A DNA stretch of 7,278 nt from Chloroflexota bacterium (GTDB lineage: Bacteria; Chloroflexota; Dehalococcoidia; Tepidiformales; Tepidiformaceae): assembly GCA_021823905.1 (NCBI GenBank), contig JAKALX010000179.1, forward strand, positions 1 to 7,278. Reading direction: 5' to 3'. Positions 1 through 5,091 of this stretch are shown here, one piece after another; position 1 is the stretch's first letter, and each line of letters begins with the position of its first letter. Under the pieces are notes generated by a model that searched no databases, was not told the origin of the DNA, and saw nothing but the letters and a program-made list of their open reading frames with translations. The translations under genes and the position numbers were made by a program.

Positions 1-632
1 TCGGCGGTCCGTCCGTCTTCGGCCAGGATCCGGTCGAGCTTGCCGCTGATCTCCTCCACGCTGAGGGGGCGGAACGTGAAGCGCTGCACGCGCGAGAGCA
101 CCGCCGGGCGGATCTGTGTGGGATCGGTGGTGCAGAACACGAAGAGCACGTGCGGGGGTGGCTCCTCGAGCGTCTTCAGGAGGACGTCCCAGCCCTCCTT
201 GATGCGCTGCACCTCGTCGACGATGAAGACTTTGCGGCGAAGGTCGGAGGGTGCCGTGTGCACGCGCGGCAGCAGCTCGCGCATGTCGCTCACCGTGTTG
301 TTGGATGCCGCGTCGAACTCGGCGACGTCGAGCGCCGTCCCCTCGCGGATAGCTTCGCAGCTCGGGCACGCGTCGCAGGGTTCACCGTCGCGCAGGTTCG
401 TGCAGTTCACCGCCTTGGCGAGGATGCGGGCCATGGAGGTCTTGCCGGTTCCCCGCGGGCCCACGAACAGGTAGGCGTGACCCACGCGTCCCAGGCGCAC
501 GGCGTTGCGGAGGGTCTCCACCACCGCACCCTGGCCCACGATCTGCGCGAAGGTCTGGGCACGCCAGCGCCGGGAGATGGCCGTGTGGCGGCCGGTGGCG
601 GGAGGGACGGGCGACGAGGACGTGGCGGTCAT
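1..632 (-). CDS. dnaX: DNA polymerase III subunit gamma/tau, 5' part
   Basis: This encodes the ATPase core of the clamp loader, which loads the sliding clamp at the replication fork. Only the first 210 codons are present; the gene runs off the left edge. Read directly: Walker A GPRGTGKT (residues 58-65), four zinc-binding cysteines (C77, C86, C89, C92), the DAASNN segment (107-112), Walker B VFIVDE (135-140), LLKTLEEPP (151-159) and the SR arginine-finger segment (180-181). The Walker B core is followed by QRI rather than the common HML, and the usual SRC reads SRV; the catalytic D, E and R remain. The ATG at 632-630 has AGGAG only 3 nt upstream, a tight spacing. The N-terminus is roughly 10-15 residues longer than in many homologues. 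It lies downstream of the SRP RNA on the same strand, a common host arrangement. Identification is firm. Confidence 0.95.
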   Translation of the reverse strand, partial: MTATSSSPVPPATGRHTAISRRWRAQTFAQIVGQGAVVETLRNAVRLGRVGHAYLFVGPRGTGKTSMARILAKAVNCTNLRDGEPCDACPSCEAIREGTALDVAEFDAASNNTVSDMRELLPRVHTAPSDLRRKVFIVDEVQRIKEGWDVLLKTLEEPPPHVLFVFCTTDPTQIRPAVLSRVQRFTFRPLSVEEISGKLDRILAEDGRTA

Positions 633-672
633 CGGCTCCTGGATCGGGGCGGGCGGCTGCCCGGGCGAGCCA

Positions 673-678
673 ATGATA
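673..678 (-). promoter_or_regulatory. Possible -10 box for dnaX
   Basis: The minus strand reads TATCAT here, about 40 nt upstream of the dnaX ATG. The same hexamer stands upstream of the SRP RNA. No convincing -35 box is seen at 17 bp, so this is tentative. Confidence 0.3.
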
Positions 679-692
679 CGGGCCCGGGACGA

Positions 693-709
693 CGCCGCAG
701 GCCGCGGCG
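693..709 (-). terminator. Possible SRP RNA terminator hairpin
   Basis: A 6-bp stem (cgccgc / gcggcg) with a 5-nt loop lies about 17 nt past the SRP RNA 3' end, between it and dnaX. There is no T-tract, so it could equally be a chance GC-rich hairpin. Confidence 0.25.
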
Positions 710-725
710 GGACGATGGACGGAGT

Positions 726-992
726 GCCGTGCACCCTCCGTCGATCGGTGACGTCCCCGCGCTCGTGGCAATGGCCGGCTCGGACCAGGCCGATCCGCGG
801 CACCCGGCGAGCAGCGTTTATCGCTGCTTCCTTCCGGACCTGACGAGGTTCACGCGTCGCCGCTGCGCGGGACCCGATCCTCAACGTCGACCACCACCGG
901 AGCCCTCGAGAACGCGGACCTCGGGAGGGAATTCAGCCCTGCTTGAGCGGATTGCAGGTTCAGGGCACCGCTAGCTCCCCACCTAGCACGGC
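726..992 (-). ncRNA. ffs: Signal recognition particle RNA, large bacterial type
   Basis: This is the RNA scaffold of the signal recognition particle, which pairs with Ffh to target nascent membrane proteins. The minus strand carries the invariant Ffh-binding tip GTCAGGTCCGGAAGGAAGC (near 825-843) with its GGAA tetraloop. The 5' part, from GTGCTAGGTGGGGAG near 975-989 through TGCAATCCGCT near 945-955, matches the Alu domain of large SRP RNAs such as the Bacillus scRNA from memory. The 3' end carries the matching GGTGCACGG. The termini pair as GCCGTGC (992-986) with GCACGGC (732-726), which sets both ends and a length of about 267 nt. Having an Alu domain separates it from the small 4.5S type of E. 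coli. Ends may be off by a few bases. Confidence 0.92.
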
Positions 993-998
993 CCGCGG

Positions 999-1004
999 AT
1001 GATA
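999..1004 (-). promoter_or_regulatory. -10 box of the SRP RNA promoter
   Basis: The minus strand reads TATCAT, ending 6 nt before the paired 5' terminus of the SRP RNA at 992, the spacing expected for a transcription start. The -35 region (about 1022-1027, CCGCAC) is weak. It sits on the host side of the left att repeat, so the insertion leaves this promoter intact. Confidence 0.5.
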
Positions 1005-1070
1005 CCTCGCGCACCGACCGGGTGCGGCACGGATGCCGGGCGACCAGGGCCCGCATCCCGAAGACCGGGC

Positions 1071-1136
1071 CGGGAGGAATGGCGGAGAGGGCGGGATTTG
1101 AACCCGCGATGGGTTGCCCCATACCGCATTTCCAGT
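1071..1136. repeat. attL: left 66-bp direct repeat (tRNA-Ser 3' fragment)
   Basis: This is identical to 7153-7218. Positions 1080-1136 match the last 57 nt of tRNA-Ser(GGA) including the encoded CCA, and 1071-1079 match the 9 bp just downstream of the tRNA. Identity stops right after the anticodon loop (1129-1135) plus one base, so this copy lacks the 5' half of the tRNA and cannot be a functional gene. Confidence 0.95.
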
Positions 1137-1188
1137 CCGGTCCCGGACGTCCGAGGCGGTCCGCTGGCGTCCATTCTGAGCACGAACA

Positions 1189-1200
1189 GAACGGACGTTC
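1189..1200. repeat. Small inverted repeat in left arm
   Basis: GAACG-GA-CGTTC forms a perfect 5-bp inverted repeat between the left core and the left arm sites. A 10-bp palindrome, cggacgtccg, lies nearby at 1144-1153. Either could bind an excisionase or a host bending protein, but nothing in the sequence proves it. Confidence 0.25.
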
Positions 1201-1228
1201 ACGGTCCGCCGTCTGCCGCTGTACGCGG

Positions 1229-1273
1229 TTGACAGCCACGGTCAGCCGCCGTGACTGTCAGCGTGGCTGTCAG
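1229..1273. promoter_or_regulatory. Left arm-type integrase sites (three 12-mers)
   Basis: The motif cgtggctgtcaR occurs inverted at 1229-1240, with one mismatch at 1250-1261 (cgtgactgtcag) and exactly at 1262-1273. The last two are in direct tandem with a 12-bp period. The same tandem motif appears at 7082-7105 near the other end. Matched motifs at about 95-145 bp from each core are the expected layout of arm-type sites bound by the N-terminal domain of a tyrosine integrase. Confidence 0.7.
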
Positions 1274-1288
1274 GTTGTGTCACCTGAC
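1269..1288 (-). terminator. Possible terminator of the 1293-1949 gene
   Basis: A perfect 7-bp stem (GTCAGGT / ACCTGAC) with a 6-nt loop starts 4 bp past the stop codon of the minus-strand gene. It overlaps the innermost left arm site and has no T-tract, so termination is uncertain. Confidence 0.35.
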
Positions 1289-1292
1289 GGGA

Positions 1293-1949
1293 TCACTCTC
1301 GGAGGGCGATAGCTCTCTCCTTGCCACGGATCGCTGAGCCGATTGGGTCATCGGTATCGGCGAGAGCTTCGTCCATCTTGAGCAGGCAGACCTCGATTTC
1401 GAGTGCGGTCAAACCTCGGATGAAGCCCGCGTCCAGGGTGCGCCTGAGACGCTGCATCTGCTCCTCACCCCGCCACGGTCCGAACGCCAGGAACAGGTCG
1501 ACTCCCGTCCGGGACTCGGACGGCACGCGCCACTTGCCACTCAGTGGCTCGAACCTCAGGGCGCTTCGCATGACCTCGTAGGCGAGCAGGGCCGGGCAGT
1601 CTGACGCCGCCGCGTGAATGGAGACGAGTAGACGCGCTTCCCTCTTCGTAAGCCACTCCAGTTCGCGAAGCCGATCACGCATAGCCAACTCCGCCAGGAT
1701 CGGCACCACGACGGCGACTTCGTCGGGATCGGACTCGGTCAACGACCAACGCTCGGACGGGTCCGGCGGAACGAGCGCCTTCGTGATCCGCTGGACTGTT
1801 CGGAGGCTGGGCACGCGGCCCCTGAAGCCGGAGTCAGCCTCCAAGGCTCCATGTATCTGACGTGCGCTCCGGCCCTGTCTCCAGCCGTCCTCAATAGCTT
1901 CGAGGACGTCGGCATCGGTCCGCGAGCTAGGTGGCGCGATCTGACGCAT
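1293..1949 (-). CDS. Putative DNA-binding protein, HTH N-terminus, unknown function
   Basis: A 218-residue protein I do not recognise as a named family. Residues about 26-60 read like a homeodomain/resolvase-type helix-turn-helix: a helix with SARQIHGALE, then SLRTVQRITKAL as a likely recognition helix. The remainder (about 75-215) is mostly helical, with a charged stretch near 90-108 and no transmembrane segment or catalytic motif that I can see. The ATG at 1949-1947 is preceded by AGGGG with 6-nt spacing, which supports this start. It faces away from the AlpA-like gene at 2055 across a 105-bp gap with a promoter and a palindrome, the position where a satellite or prophage repressor often sits. 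A regulatory role is an inference from position and the HTH only; a defence or accessory role is possible. Confidence 0.8.
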   Translation of the reverse strand: MRQIAPPSSRTDADVLEAIEDGWRQGRSARQIHGALEADSGFRGRVPSLRTVQRITKALVPPDPSERWSLTESDPDEVAVVVPILAELAMRDRLRELEWLTKREARLLVSIHAAASDCPALLAYEVMRSALRFEPLSGKWRVPSESRTGVDLFLAFGPWRGEEQMQRLRRTLDAGFIRGLTALEIEVCLLKMDEALADTDDPIGSAIRGKERAIALRE

Positions 1950-1979
1950 ATTCGCCCCTGTCTGTCGTGGTGAGCATCT

Positions 1980-2014
1980 TTGATATGGCGCAAGGGCACT
2001 CTACACTGTCGACA
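1980..2014 (+). promoter_or_regulatory. Promoter of the 2055-4549 operon with palindromic operator candidate
   Basis: TTGATA (1980-1985) and TACACT (2002-2007) are separated by 16 bp and resemble a sigma-70-type promoter. The 8-bp palindrome TGTCGACA (2007-2014) lies between the -10 box and the expected start, a good place for a repressor. Transcription would run into the gene at 2055. Confidence 0.55.
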
Positions 2015-2054
2015 CAGACCGCGCGAGATGCGCGCGGACCAGTGGGAGTCCAAC

Positions 2055-2249
2055 ATGACGTTGCTTCTAAAGCCGGAGGAAGCCGCCGCCGAGCTGCGCC
2101 TGTCGCGCGCGACTGTGTATGGACTCCTGGCGACTGGCCGCCTGGAGTCCGTAACCGTGGGCCGGGCCCGCCGCATCCCCCGCGCGGCGCTGGAACGGTT
2201 CGTGGAACGCCTCGCGTCCGAGCAGCGCGCCGAGCGCGACGCCGCGTGA
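2055..2249 (+). CDS. AlpA/excisionase-family HTH DNA-binding protein
   Basis: A 64-residue protein of the MerR-like winged-HTH group (HTH_17/AlpA/Xis type). The diagnostic pattern is clear: LKPEEAAAELRLSRATVYGL (residues 5-24) as the HTH, then GRLESVTVGRARRIPRAALERF, the wing and last helix seen in this family. Proteins like this bind DNA to bend att sites (excisionase) or to activate transcription (AlpA, including in Gram-negative PICIs). The ATG at 2055 is chosen because GGGAG lies 6 nt upstream and the promoter at 1980-2007 would start transcription about 40 nt earlier; upstream in-frame starts would precede that transcription start. It is the first gene of a five-gene operon. A second member of the family sits next to the integrase, so this one may be the regulator rather than the excisionase; the sequence alone does not decide. 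Confidence 0.88.
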   Translation: MTLLLKPEEAAAELRLSRATVYGLLATGRLESVTVGRARRIPRAALERFVERLASEQRAERDAA

Positions 2250-2282
2250 CGGTGCGCAGTGACGCGAGGTGGGTTCACCACG

Positions 2283-2963
2283 ATGGACGTCTCTGTGACC
2301 ATCGCGAGCGACTTCAAGTTTCGGCGGATCGCCCGAGGTGAGCACCCCGAGCGCTACCCCATCGCGCTGGCCGCGTACGTCGGGCTGCTAGGTCAGTGCT
2401 GGCAAGAGGAGCGGCGCGTCCCGCTCGTCGAGGGCTGGCCCGTGCTGCTCGACTGGGACGCGGCGGTGGCCGCCGAGATGGCCGCCGTCGGGCTCATCGA
2501 CGATGCCGGCTGCATCCCCGAACGGACCTGGGCAGAGTGGTTCGAACCGGCCCGGGAACGGCGCGACCGTGCACGGGAACGAGCACGACAGTCCTACACC
2601 GGAGCACGACGCCTACGCGAAGACTCCGCGCAGACTACGCGCAGTCTTCAGGGTCCTATCCGGCCGACAGATCCGTCCGACAGATCCGAACCGTCCGTGG
2701 TGCGACCCGTCGATGAAGACGACGAGGGCGCCCCGGAGGGCTGGGACCGCGCCTGGACTTCCTTCCTTCGGGAGTGGCGCCGGCGGTATGGCGCGCTCCC
2801 GTCTGAGAAGCAGCGAGCAACGCTCTGGGAGCTCGTCGACGCTCGCCCTGCCGATGCCGGCCGATGGCTCGCCGATGCCCCGAAGGACGCGGCACCGTAT
2901 GAGGCCGTCGCCCACGTCCTGAGGCGCTGGCGCGCCCTGCGCAACCGGGAGGATGCGGCGTGA
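2283..2963 (+). CDS. Putative replication initiator-like protein
   Basis: A 226-residue protein with three parts. Residues 1-90 are a compact helical domain that looks winged-helix-like (MDVSVTIASDFKFRRIA, then LVEGWPVLLDWD). Residues about 88-152 are a charged, Pro/Ser/Asp-rich linker. Residues about 153-222 are a helical C-terminal domain (WDRAWTSFLREWRRRYGALP). This architecture is typical of phage and plasmid replisome-organiser/DnaD-like initiators, but I see no diagnostic motif, so the function is an inference. The ATG at 2283 is preferred over the GTG at 2259 because GAGGTGGG lies 9-16 nt upstream of it and nothing Shine-Dalgarno-like precedes the GTG. The DNA encoding the linker carries short repeats that could be an origin. 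The stop overlaps the next gene's GTG start, showing translational coupling. Confidence 0.75.
   Translation: MDVSVTIASDFKFRRIARGEHPERYPIALAAYVGLLGQCWQEERRVPLVEGWPVLLDWDAAVAAEMAAVGLIDDAGCIPERTWAEWFEPARERRDRARERARQSYTGARRLREDSAQTTRSLQGPIRPTDPSDRSEPSVVRPVDEDDEGAPEGWDRAWTSFLREWRRRYGALPSEKQRATLWELVDARPADAGRWLADAPKDAAPYEAVAHVLRRWRALRNREDAA
2581..2610. repeat. Direct repeat gagcacgac x2
   Basis: Copies are at 2581-2589 and 2602-2610, 21 bp apart and in the same reading frame, so coding for similar residues could explain it. It belongs to the repeat-rich linker region of the replication-like gene. Confidence 0.4.
2619..2649. repeat. Inverted repeat in the linker of the replication-like gene
   Basis: GAAGACT (2619-2625) pairs with AGTCTTC (2643-2649) across a 17-nt loop. 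Inside it, cgcgcag is repeated at 2627-2633 and 2638-2644, 11 bp apart, a period not compatible with a codon repeat. Confidence 0.5.
2664..2688. repeat. Iteron-like tandem 12-mer ccgacagatccg
   Basis: Exact copies are at 2664-2675 and 2677-2688, a period of 13 bp. As 13 is not a multiple of three, the copies are read in different frames and give different residues (PTDP versus SDRS), so the repeat is at DNA level. It is a candidate initiator-binding site. Confidence 0.55.
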
Positions 2964-3352
2964 CCATGACAGCGACTGCCACCGGGCGCCACCGTGCCGA
3001 TGCCGCCTTGCTGGCGGAGTTGGCGGCCGGTCGGACGGTAGCTCAGGCCGCGGAGGCTACCGGCGTCTCCGAGCGCTCCGCGTTCCGACGCCTAGCTGAC
3101 CCCGGATTCCGAGAGCAACTCGCAGAGGCGCAGCGCGCCGCACTTGCCGAGGCGTCGCGGACACTGGCCGCCAACGCGACGTTGGCCGCCCAGACGCTCG
3201 GCGAGCTGCTCGGCGATGGCAACCCGCCCCCTGTGAGGCTTGCGGCTGCACGCGCCACGCTCGATCTGGCCGCGCGGTGGCGCGAGCTGGACGATTTGGA
3301 GGCACGCGTCGAGGCCTTGGAGGACGGCCGGGACGCGAGGCGCGTCGCATGA
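2960..3352 (+). CDS. Small-terminase-like HTH protein
   Basis: A 130-residue protein. Residues about 26-46 form an HTH (TVAQAAEATGVSERSAFRRL), followed by LADPGFREQLAEAQ, long helices (about 54-84), the PPPVRLAAARATLDLAAR block (89-106) and a short coiled-coil-like end. This HTH, 'DPxFRxxLxxA', 'VRxxAAxxxLxxA' order is the one I know from phage small terminase subunit-like and phBC6A51-type HTH proteins, which recognise DNA for packaging. No large terminase is present, so if it packages DNA it would have to work with a helper phage's motor. The GTG at 2960 is preferred: GGGAGG sits 7 nt upstream and it overlaps the previous stop as GTGA; an ATG at 2966 is the alternative. A plain transcription regulator is the main alternative function. 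Confidence 0.8.
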   Translation: MTMTATATGRHRADAALLAELAAGRTVAQAAEATGVSERSAFRRLADPGFREQLAEAQRAALAEASRTLAANATLAAQTLGELLGDGNPPPVRLAAARATLDLAARWRELDDLEARVEALEDGRDARRVA

Positions 3353-3918
3353 GCCGGGTGCGCGAGCGCGTCGGACGTCTGGAGCGCGGGGCTGGGAGGC
3401 GGGCCAACCTGCCGGACGTCTCGCGCCTGCTCGACGCGGGCGACAGCATGGCGGGCGCGACGTGGTGGGCCGAGGCGGAGGCCGTGGCCGCCCCAGCACT
3501 CGGGCTCCGGAGAGGCGAGCCGATCGTGAACCGACTCAACGAGTGGGCGCATGACGCGGGTGTCACTCCGCGTGACGTCATGACTGCTCTGCTCCGGAAC
3601 CTGTCCCGCTGGCCGAGCATGTCGGCCGAAGCACGGCGCGAGGCCGCACGGGATGAACACTGGGCGATATGGAGAGTTGAGGCCGGCGAAGCCCTCCGGG
3701 CGGCCGAAGAACTCGGGACGCCTGGCTTCACCGATCCGGAGGTGGACAGCGCGACGGGCTGGCGACACCACTACTGCAAGCTCAAGGACCTCGCCGAGGT
3801 TGGCCTGCTCCGAGAGACAGGGGAGATGCGGTTGGGCTGGCGCGTCTATCGGATGTTGAGCACACAGGAACGTGCGGCATGGGAGGCCGCGGAAGGAGCC
3901 TCCAGCGATGCCGCATGA
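3349..3918 (+). CDS. Hypothetical protein in the satellite-like operon
   Basis: A 189-residue protein that I do not recognise. The N-terminus (1-30) is basic. The middle (about 55-90) contains NRLNEWAHDAGVTPRDVMTA, which could be an HTH-like helical pair. The C-terminal part (about 135-182) has GWRHHYCKLKDLAEVGLLRE and then GWRVYRML, reminiscent of a winged-helix turn. There is a single cysteine, no membrane segment and no catalytic motif. The ATG at 3349 overlaps the previous stop as ATGA, which argues against the longer in-frame start at 3277. It is translationally coupled on both sides, so it likely acts with the small-terminase-like and coiled-coil proteins. DNA binding is a guess from the C-terminal pattern. 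Confidence 0.8.
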   Translation: MSRVRERVGRLERGAGRRANLPDVSRLLDAGDSMAGATWWAEAEAVAAPALGLRRGEPIVNRLNEWAHDAGVTPRDVMTALLRNLSRWPSMSAEARREAARDEHWAIWRVEAGEALRAAEELGTPGFTDPEVDSATGWRHHYCKLKDLAEVGLLRETGEMRLGWRVYRMLSTQERAAWEAAEGASSDAA

Positions 3919-4549
3919 ACCCACTGCCGCCGAGCTACGCGCGCTTGCCGACCGAGCCCGCGCCGAGGCCCTGGCCGCGACTGATCGTGCCGAGGCCGCC
4001 GAGCGGACCGCCGAGGCCGCCGAGCAAGCCGAGGAACGCGACCGCCAGCGCGCCGCATGGCGCGAGGAAGCGGCCCACCTCGACGCGGAGGCGGGCGCGA
4101 TCGAACGAGACGTCATCCCCGACATCGCGCGCCGTCTGGCCGATGCGACCGCCGCCGTCGAGCGCGCGGAGCGCAACGCGGAGGCGTCCGAAGAGCAGGT
4201 CCGCGCGGCCGAGGAATCCGCAGCGCGCCACGTCGAGGCCGGCGATCCGCCAGACGTGGCGGCACAGGCGCTCGGGTCGGCCGGTGCGTTCCGCATCCTC
4301 GCCGACCAGTACCGAGGCGAGGCGGAGCGACGGCGTCAGGAAGCCGAGCCGACCCGGGCCGAGCTGGCGGACGCCCGCCAGCGCGTCGAGCACTTGCGCG
4401 GCGATGCGATCGCCCGTCGCGAATGGGCCGATCCGCCGGACCTTTCCGCGGCCCGGGCCGAGGCTGAGCGGCGGGAACGGCGGACCAGGGAACTTGACCG
4501 CCAGGAACGCGAGCGCGAGGCGCGCCGATGGCTGAACCTGCCGGACTGA
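3908..4549 (+). CDS. Long coiled-coil protein, unknown function
   Basis: A 213-residue protein dominated by Ala, Glu and Arg. Two long coiled-coil stretches (about 8-108 and 134-208) are separated by a break with Gly and Pro (AGDPPDVAAQALGSAGAF, about 111-128). There is no signal peptide or membrane segment. The start is the ATG at 3908, with AGGAG 9 nt upstream, overlapping the previous gene by 11 bp; an upstream in-frame ATG at 3872 lacks a clear site. It ends the operon, just before a hairpin. Helical coiled-coil proteins in phage late regions can be scaffolds, and satellites sometimes carry scaffold-like proteins that resize capsids. That would be only a guess here. Composition bias makes similarity searches unreliable. 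Confidence 0.82.
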   Translation: MPHEPTAAELRALADRARAEALAATDRAEAAERTAEAAEQAEERDRQRAAWREEAAHLDAEAGAIERDVIPDIARRLADATAAVERAERNAEASEEQVRAAEESAARHVEAGDPPDVAAQALGSAGAFRILADQYRGEAERRRQEAEPTRAELADARQRVEHLRGDAIARREWADPPDLSAARAEAERRERRTRELDRQEREREARRWLNLPD

Positions 4550-4553
4550 ACAT

Positions 4554-4593
4554 CGGGGAGTTGCCGGAGAACAGCCACACCCGGCGCTCCCCG
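4554..4593 (+). terminator. Hairpin ending the 2055-4549 operon
   Basis: CGGGGAG (4554-4560) pairs with CTCCCCG (4587-4593), and GCCGG (4563-4567) with CCGGC (4581-4585), giving a 12-bp stem with a small internal loop. It starts 4 bp after the stop at 4549. No T-tract follows, as is often the case in high-GC genomes. Confidence 0.55.
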
Positions 4594-4740
4594 TCCCTGC
4601 CCGCCCAGGATGCCCCAGGACGGGCGATCCGCGCCGCTGCCGTGTCATTGCACCCCTACAGAGCCCATGCCGCCTTGTGCATCGTTGTAGACTGTCATGG
4701 TGATCGCGTTGCCGAGCCGAGCGGGTTGCTGCACGCTCGA

Positions 4741-4790
4741 TTGTGGGACTGTTGGGACCACTGCCGATAATAATGGTTATGTATCAATGA
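4741..4790 (+). promoter_or_regulatory. AT-rich promoter-like region before xis-int
   Basis: In the 256-bp gap 4550-4805, the stretch 4766-4790 (gataataatggttatgtatc) is sharply AT-rich against its GC-rich surroundings. Possible boxes are TTGTGG (4741-4746) with GATAAT (4766-4771), spacer 19, or TTGGGA (4752-4757) with GGTTAT (4775-4780), spacer 17. It is the natural start for the excisionase-integrase unit, but the exact boxes are uncertain. Confidence 0.45.
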
Positions 4791-4805
4791 GGCCACAGAG
4801 CACGC

Positions 4806-5087
4806 ATGGAACCGGACCATAATGGTACAGAACCCGAGGGACTGACCGTGGAGGAAGTGGCGTTCCTGACCGGCCGGCGCCCCTACGTCATCCGGCGATG
4901 GATACGGGACGGCGTGCTGCCGGCCCACAAGTTGACCCACGTGCGCGGCCAGCCGTGGCGCGTCAGGGCAGCGGACCTCGCGCTGGTGGTCCGCCGTCGC
5001 CGCTGGGGCGCGAAGCTGCCGCCGGATACCGTGCCGGAGCGGCTGGCGGCCGTGGCGAGCATCACCGGCGCGGGACGGGAGCGGTAG
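4806..5087 (+). CDS. Excisionase-like HTH protein next to the integrase
   Basis: A 93-residue protein of the MerR-like winged-HTH (HTH_17/excisionase) group. LTVEEVAFLTGRRPYVIRRWIRDGVLP (residues 13-39) is the HTH plus the turn to the wing, and QPWRVRAADLALVVR (49-63) is the family's closing segment. The C-terminus is basic. Excisionases bind and bend the arm DNA to direct a tyrosine integrase towards excision. It ends 4 bp before the integrase start, so both are one transcription unit. The ATG at 4806 lacks a strong Shine-Dalgarno; only a weak GAGG lies about 13 nt upstream. It may have either the excision role or a role in controlling the integrase. Confidence 0.85.
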   Translation: MEPDHNGTEPEGLTVEEVAFLTGRRPYVIRRWIRDGVLPAHKLTHVRGQPWRVRAADLALVVRRRRWGAKLPPDTVPERLAAVASITGAGRER

Positions 5088-5091
5088 TGAC

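Noticed and set aside
150..974. A 274-codon plus-strand open frame over dnaX and the SRP RNA
   Set aside because: It lies antisense to dnaX and the SRP RNA, has shadow-like Arg/His/Gly-rich composition and no start signals.
1080..1136. A second tRNA-Ser gene at the left end
   Set aside because: Only the 3' 57 nt are present; the D-arm and 5' acceptor strand are missing.
850..1239. Minus-strand open frame crossing the left att repeat
   Set aside because: It covers the SRP RNA Alu domain, the tRNA fragment and the arm region; no domain is visible.
1229..1273. A short CRISPR-like repeat array
   Set aside because: Units are 12 bp, adjacent without spacers, and the same units recur near the other att site; arm-type sites explain them.
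3043..4296. A 417-codon minus-strand open frame
   Set aside because: It is antisense to three coupled genes with good start sites, and its product is low-complexity Ser/Ala/Arg, typical of a high-GC antisense frame.
2055..4549. A conjugative or mobilisable element
   Set aside because: No relaxase, coupling protein or FtsK/TraB-like translocase is present.
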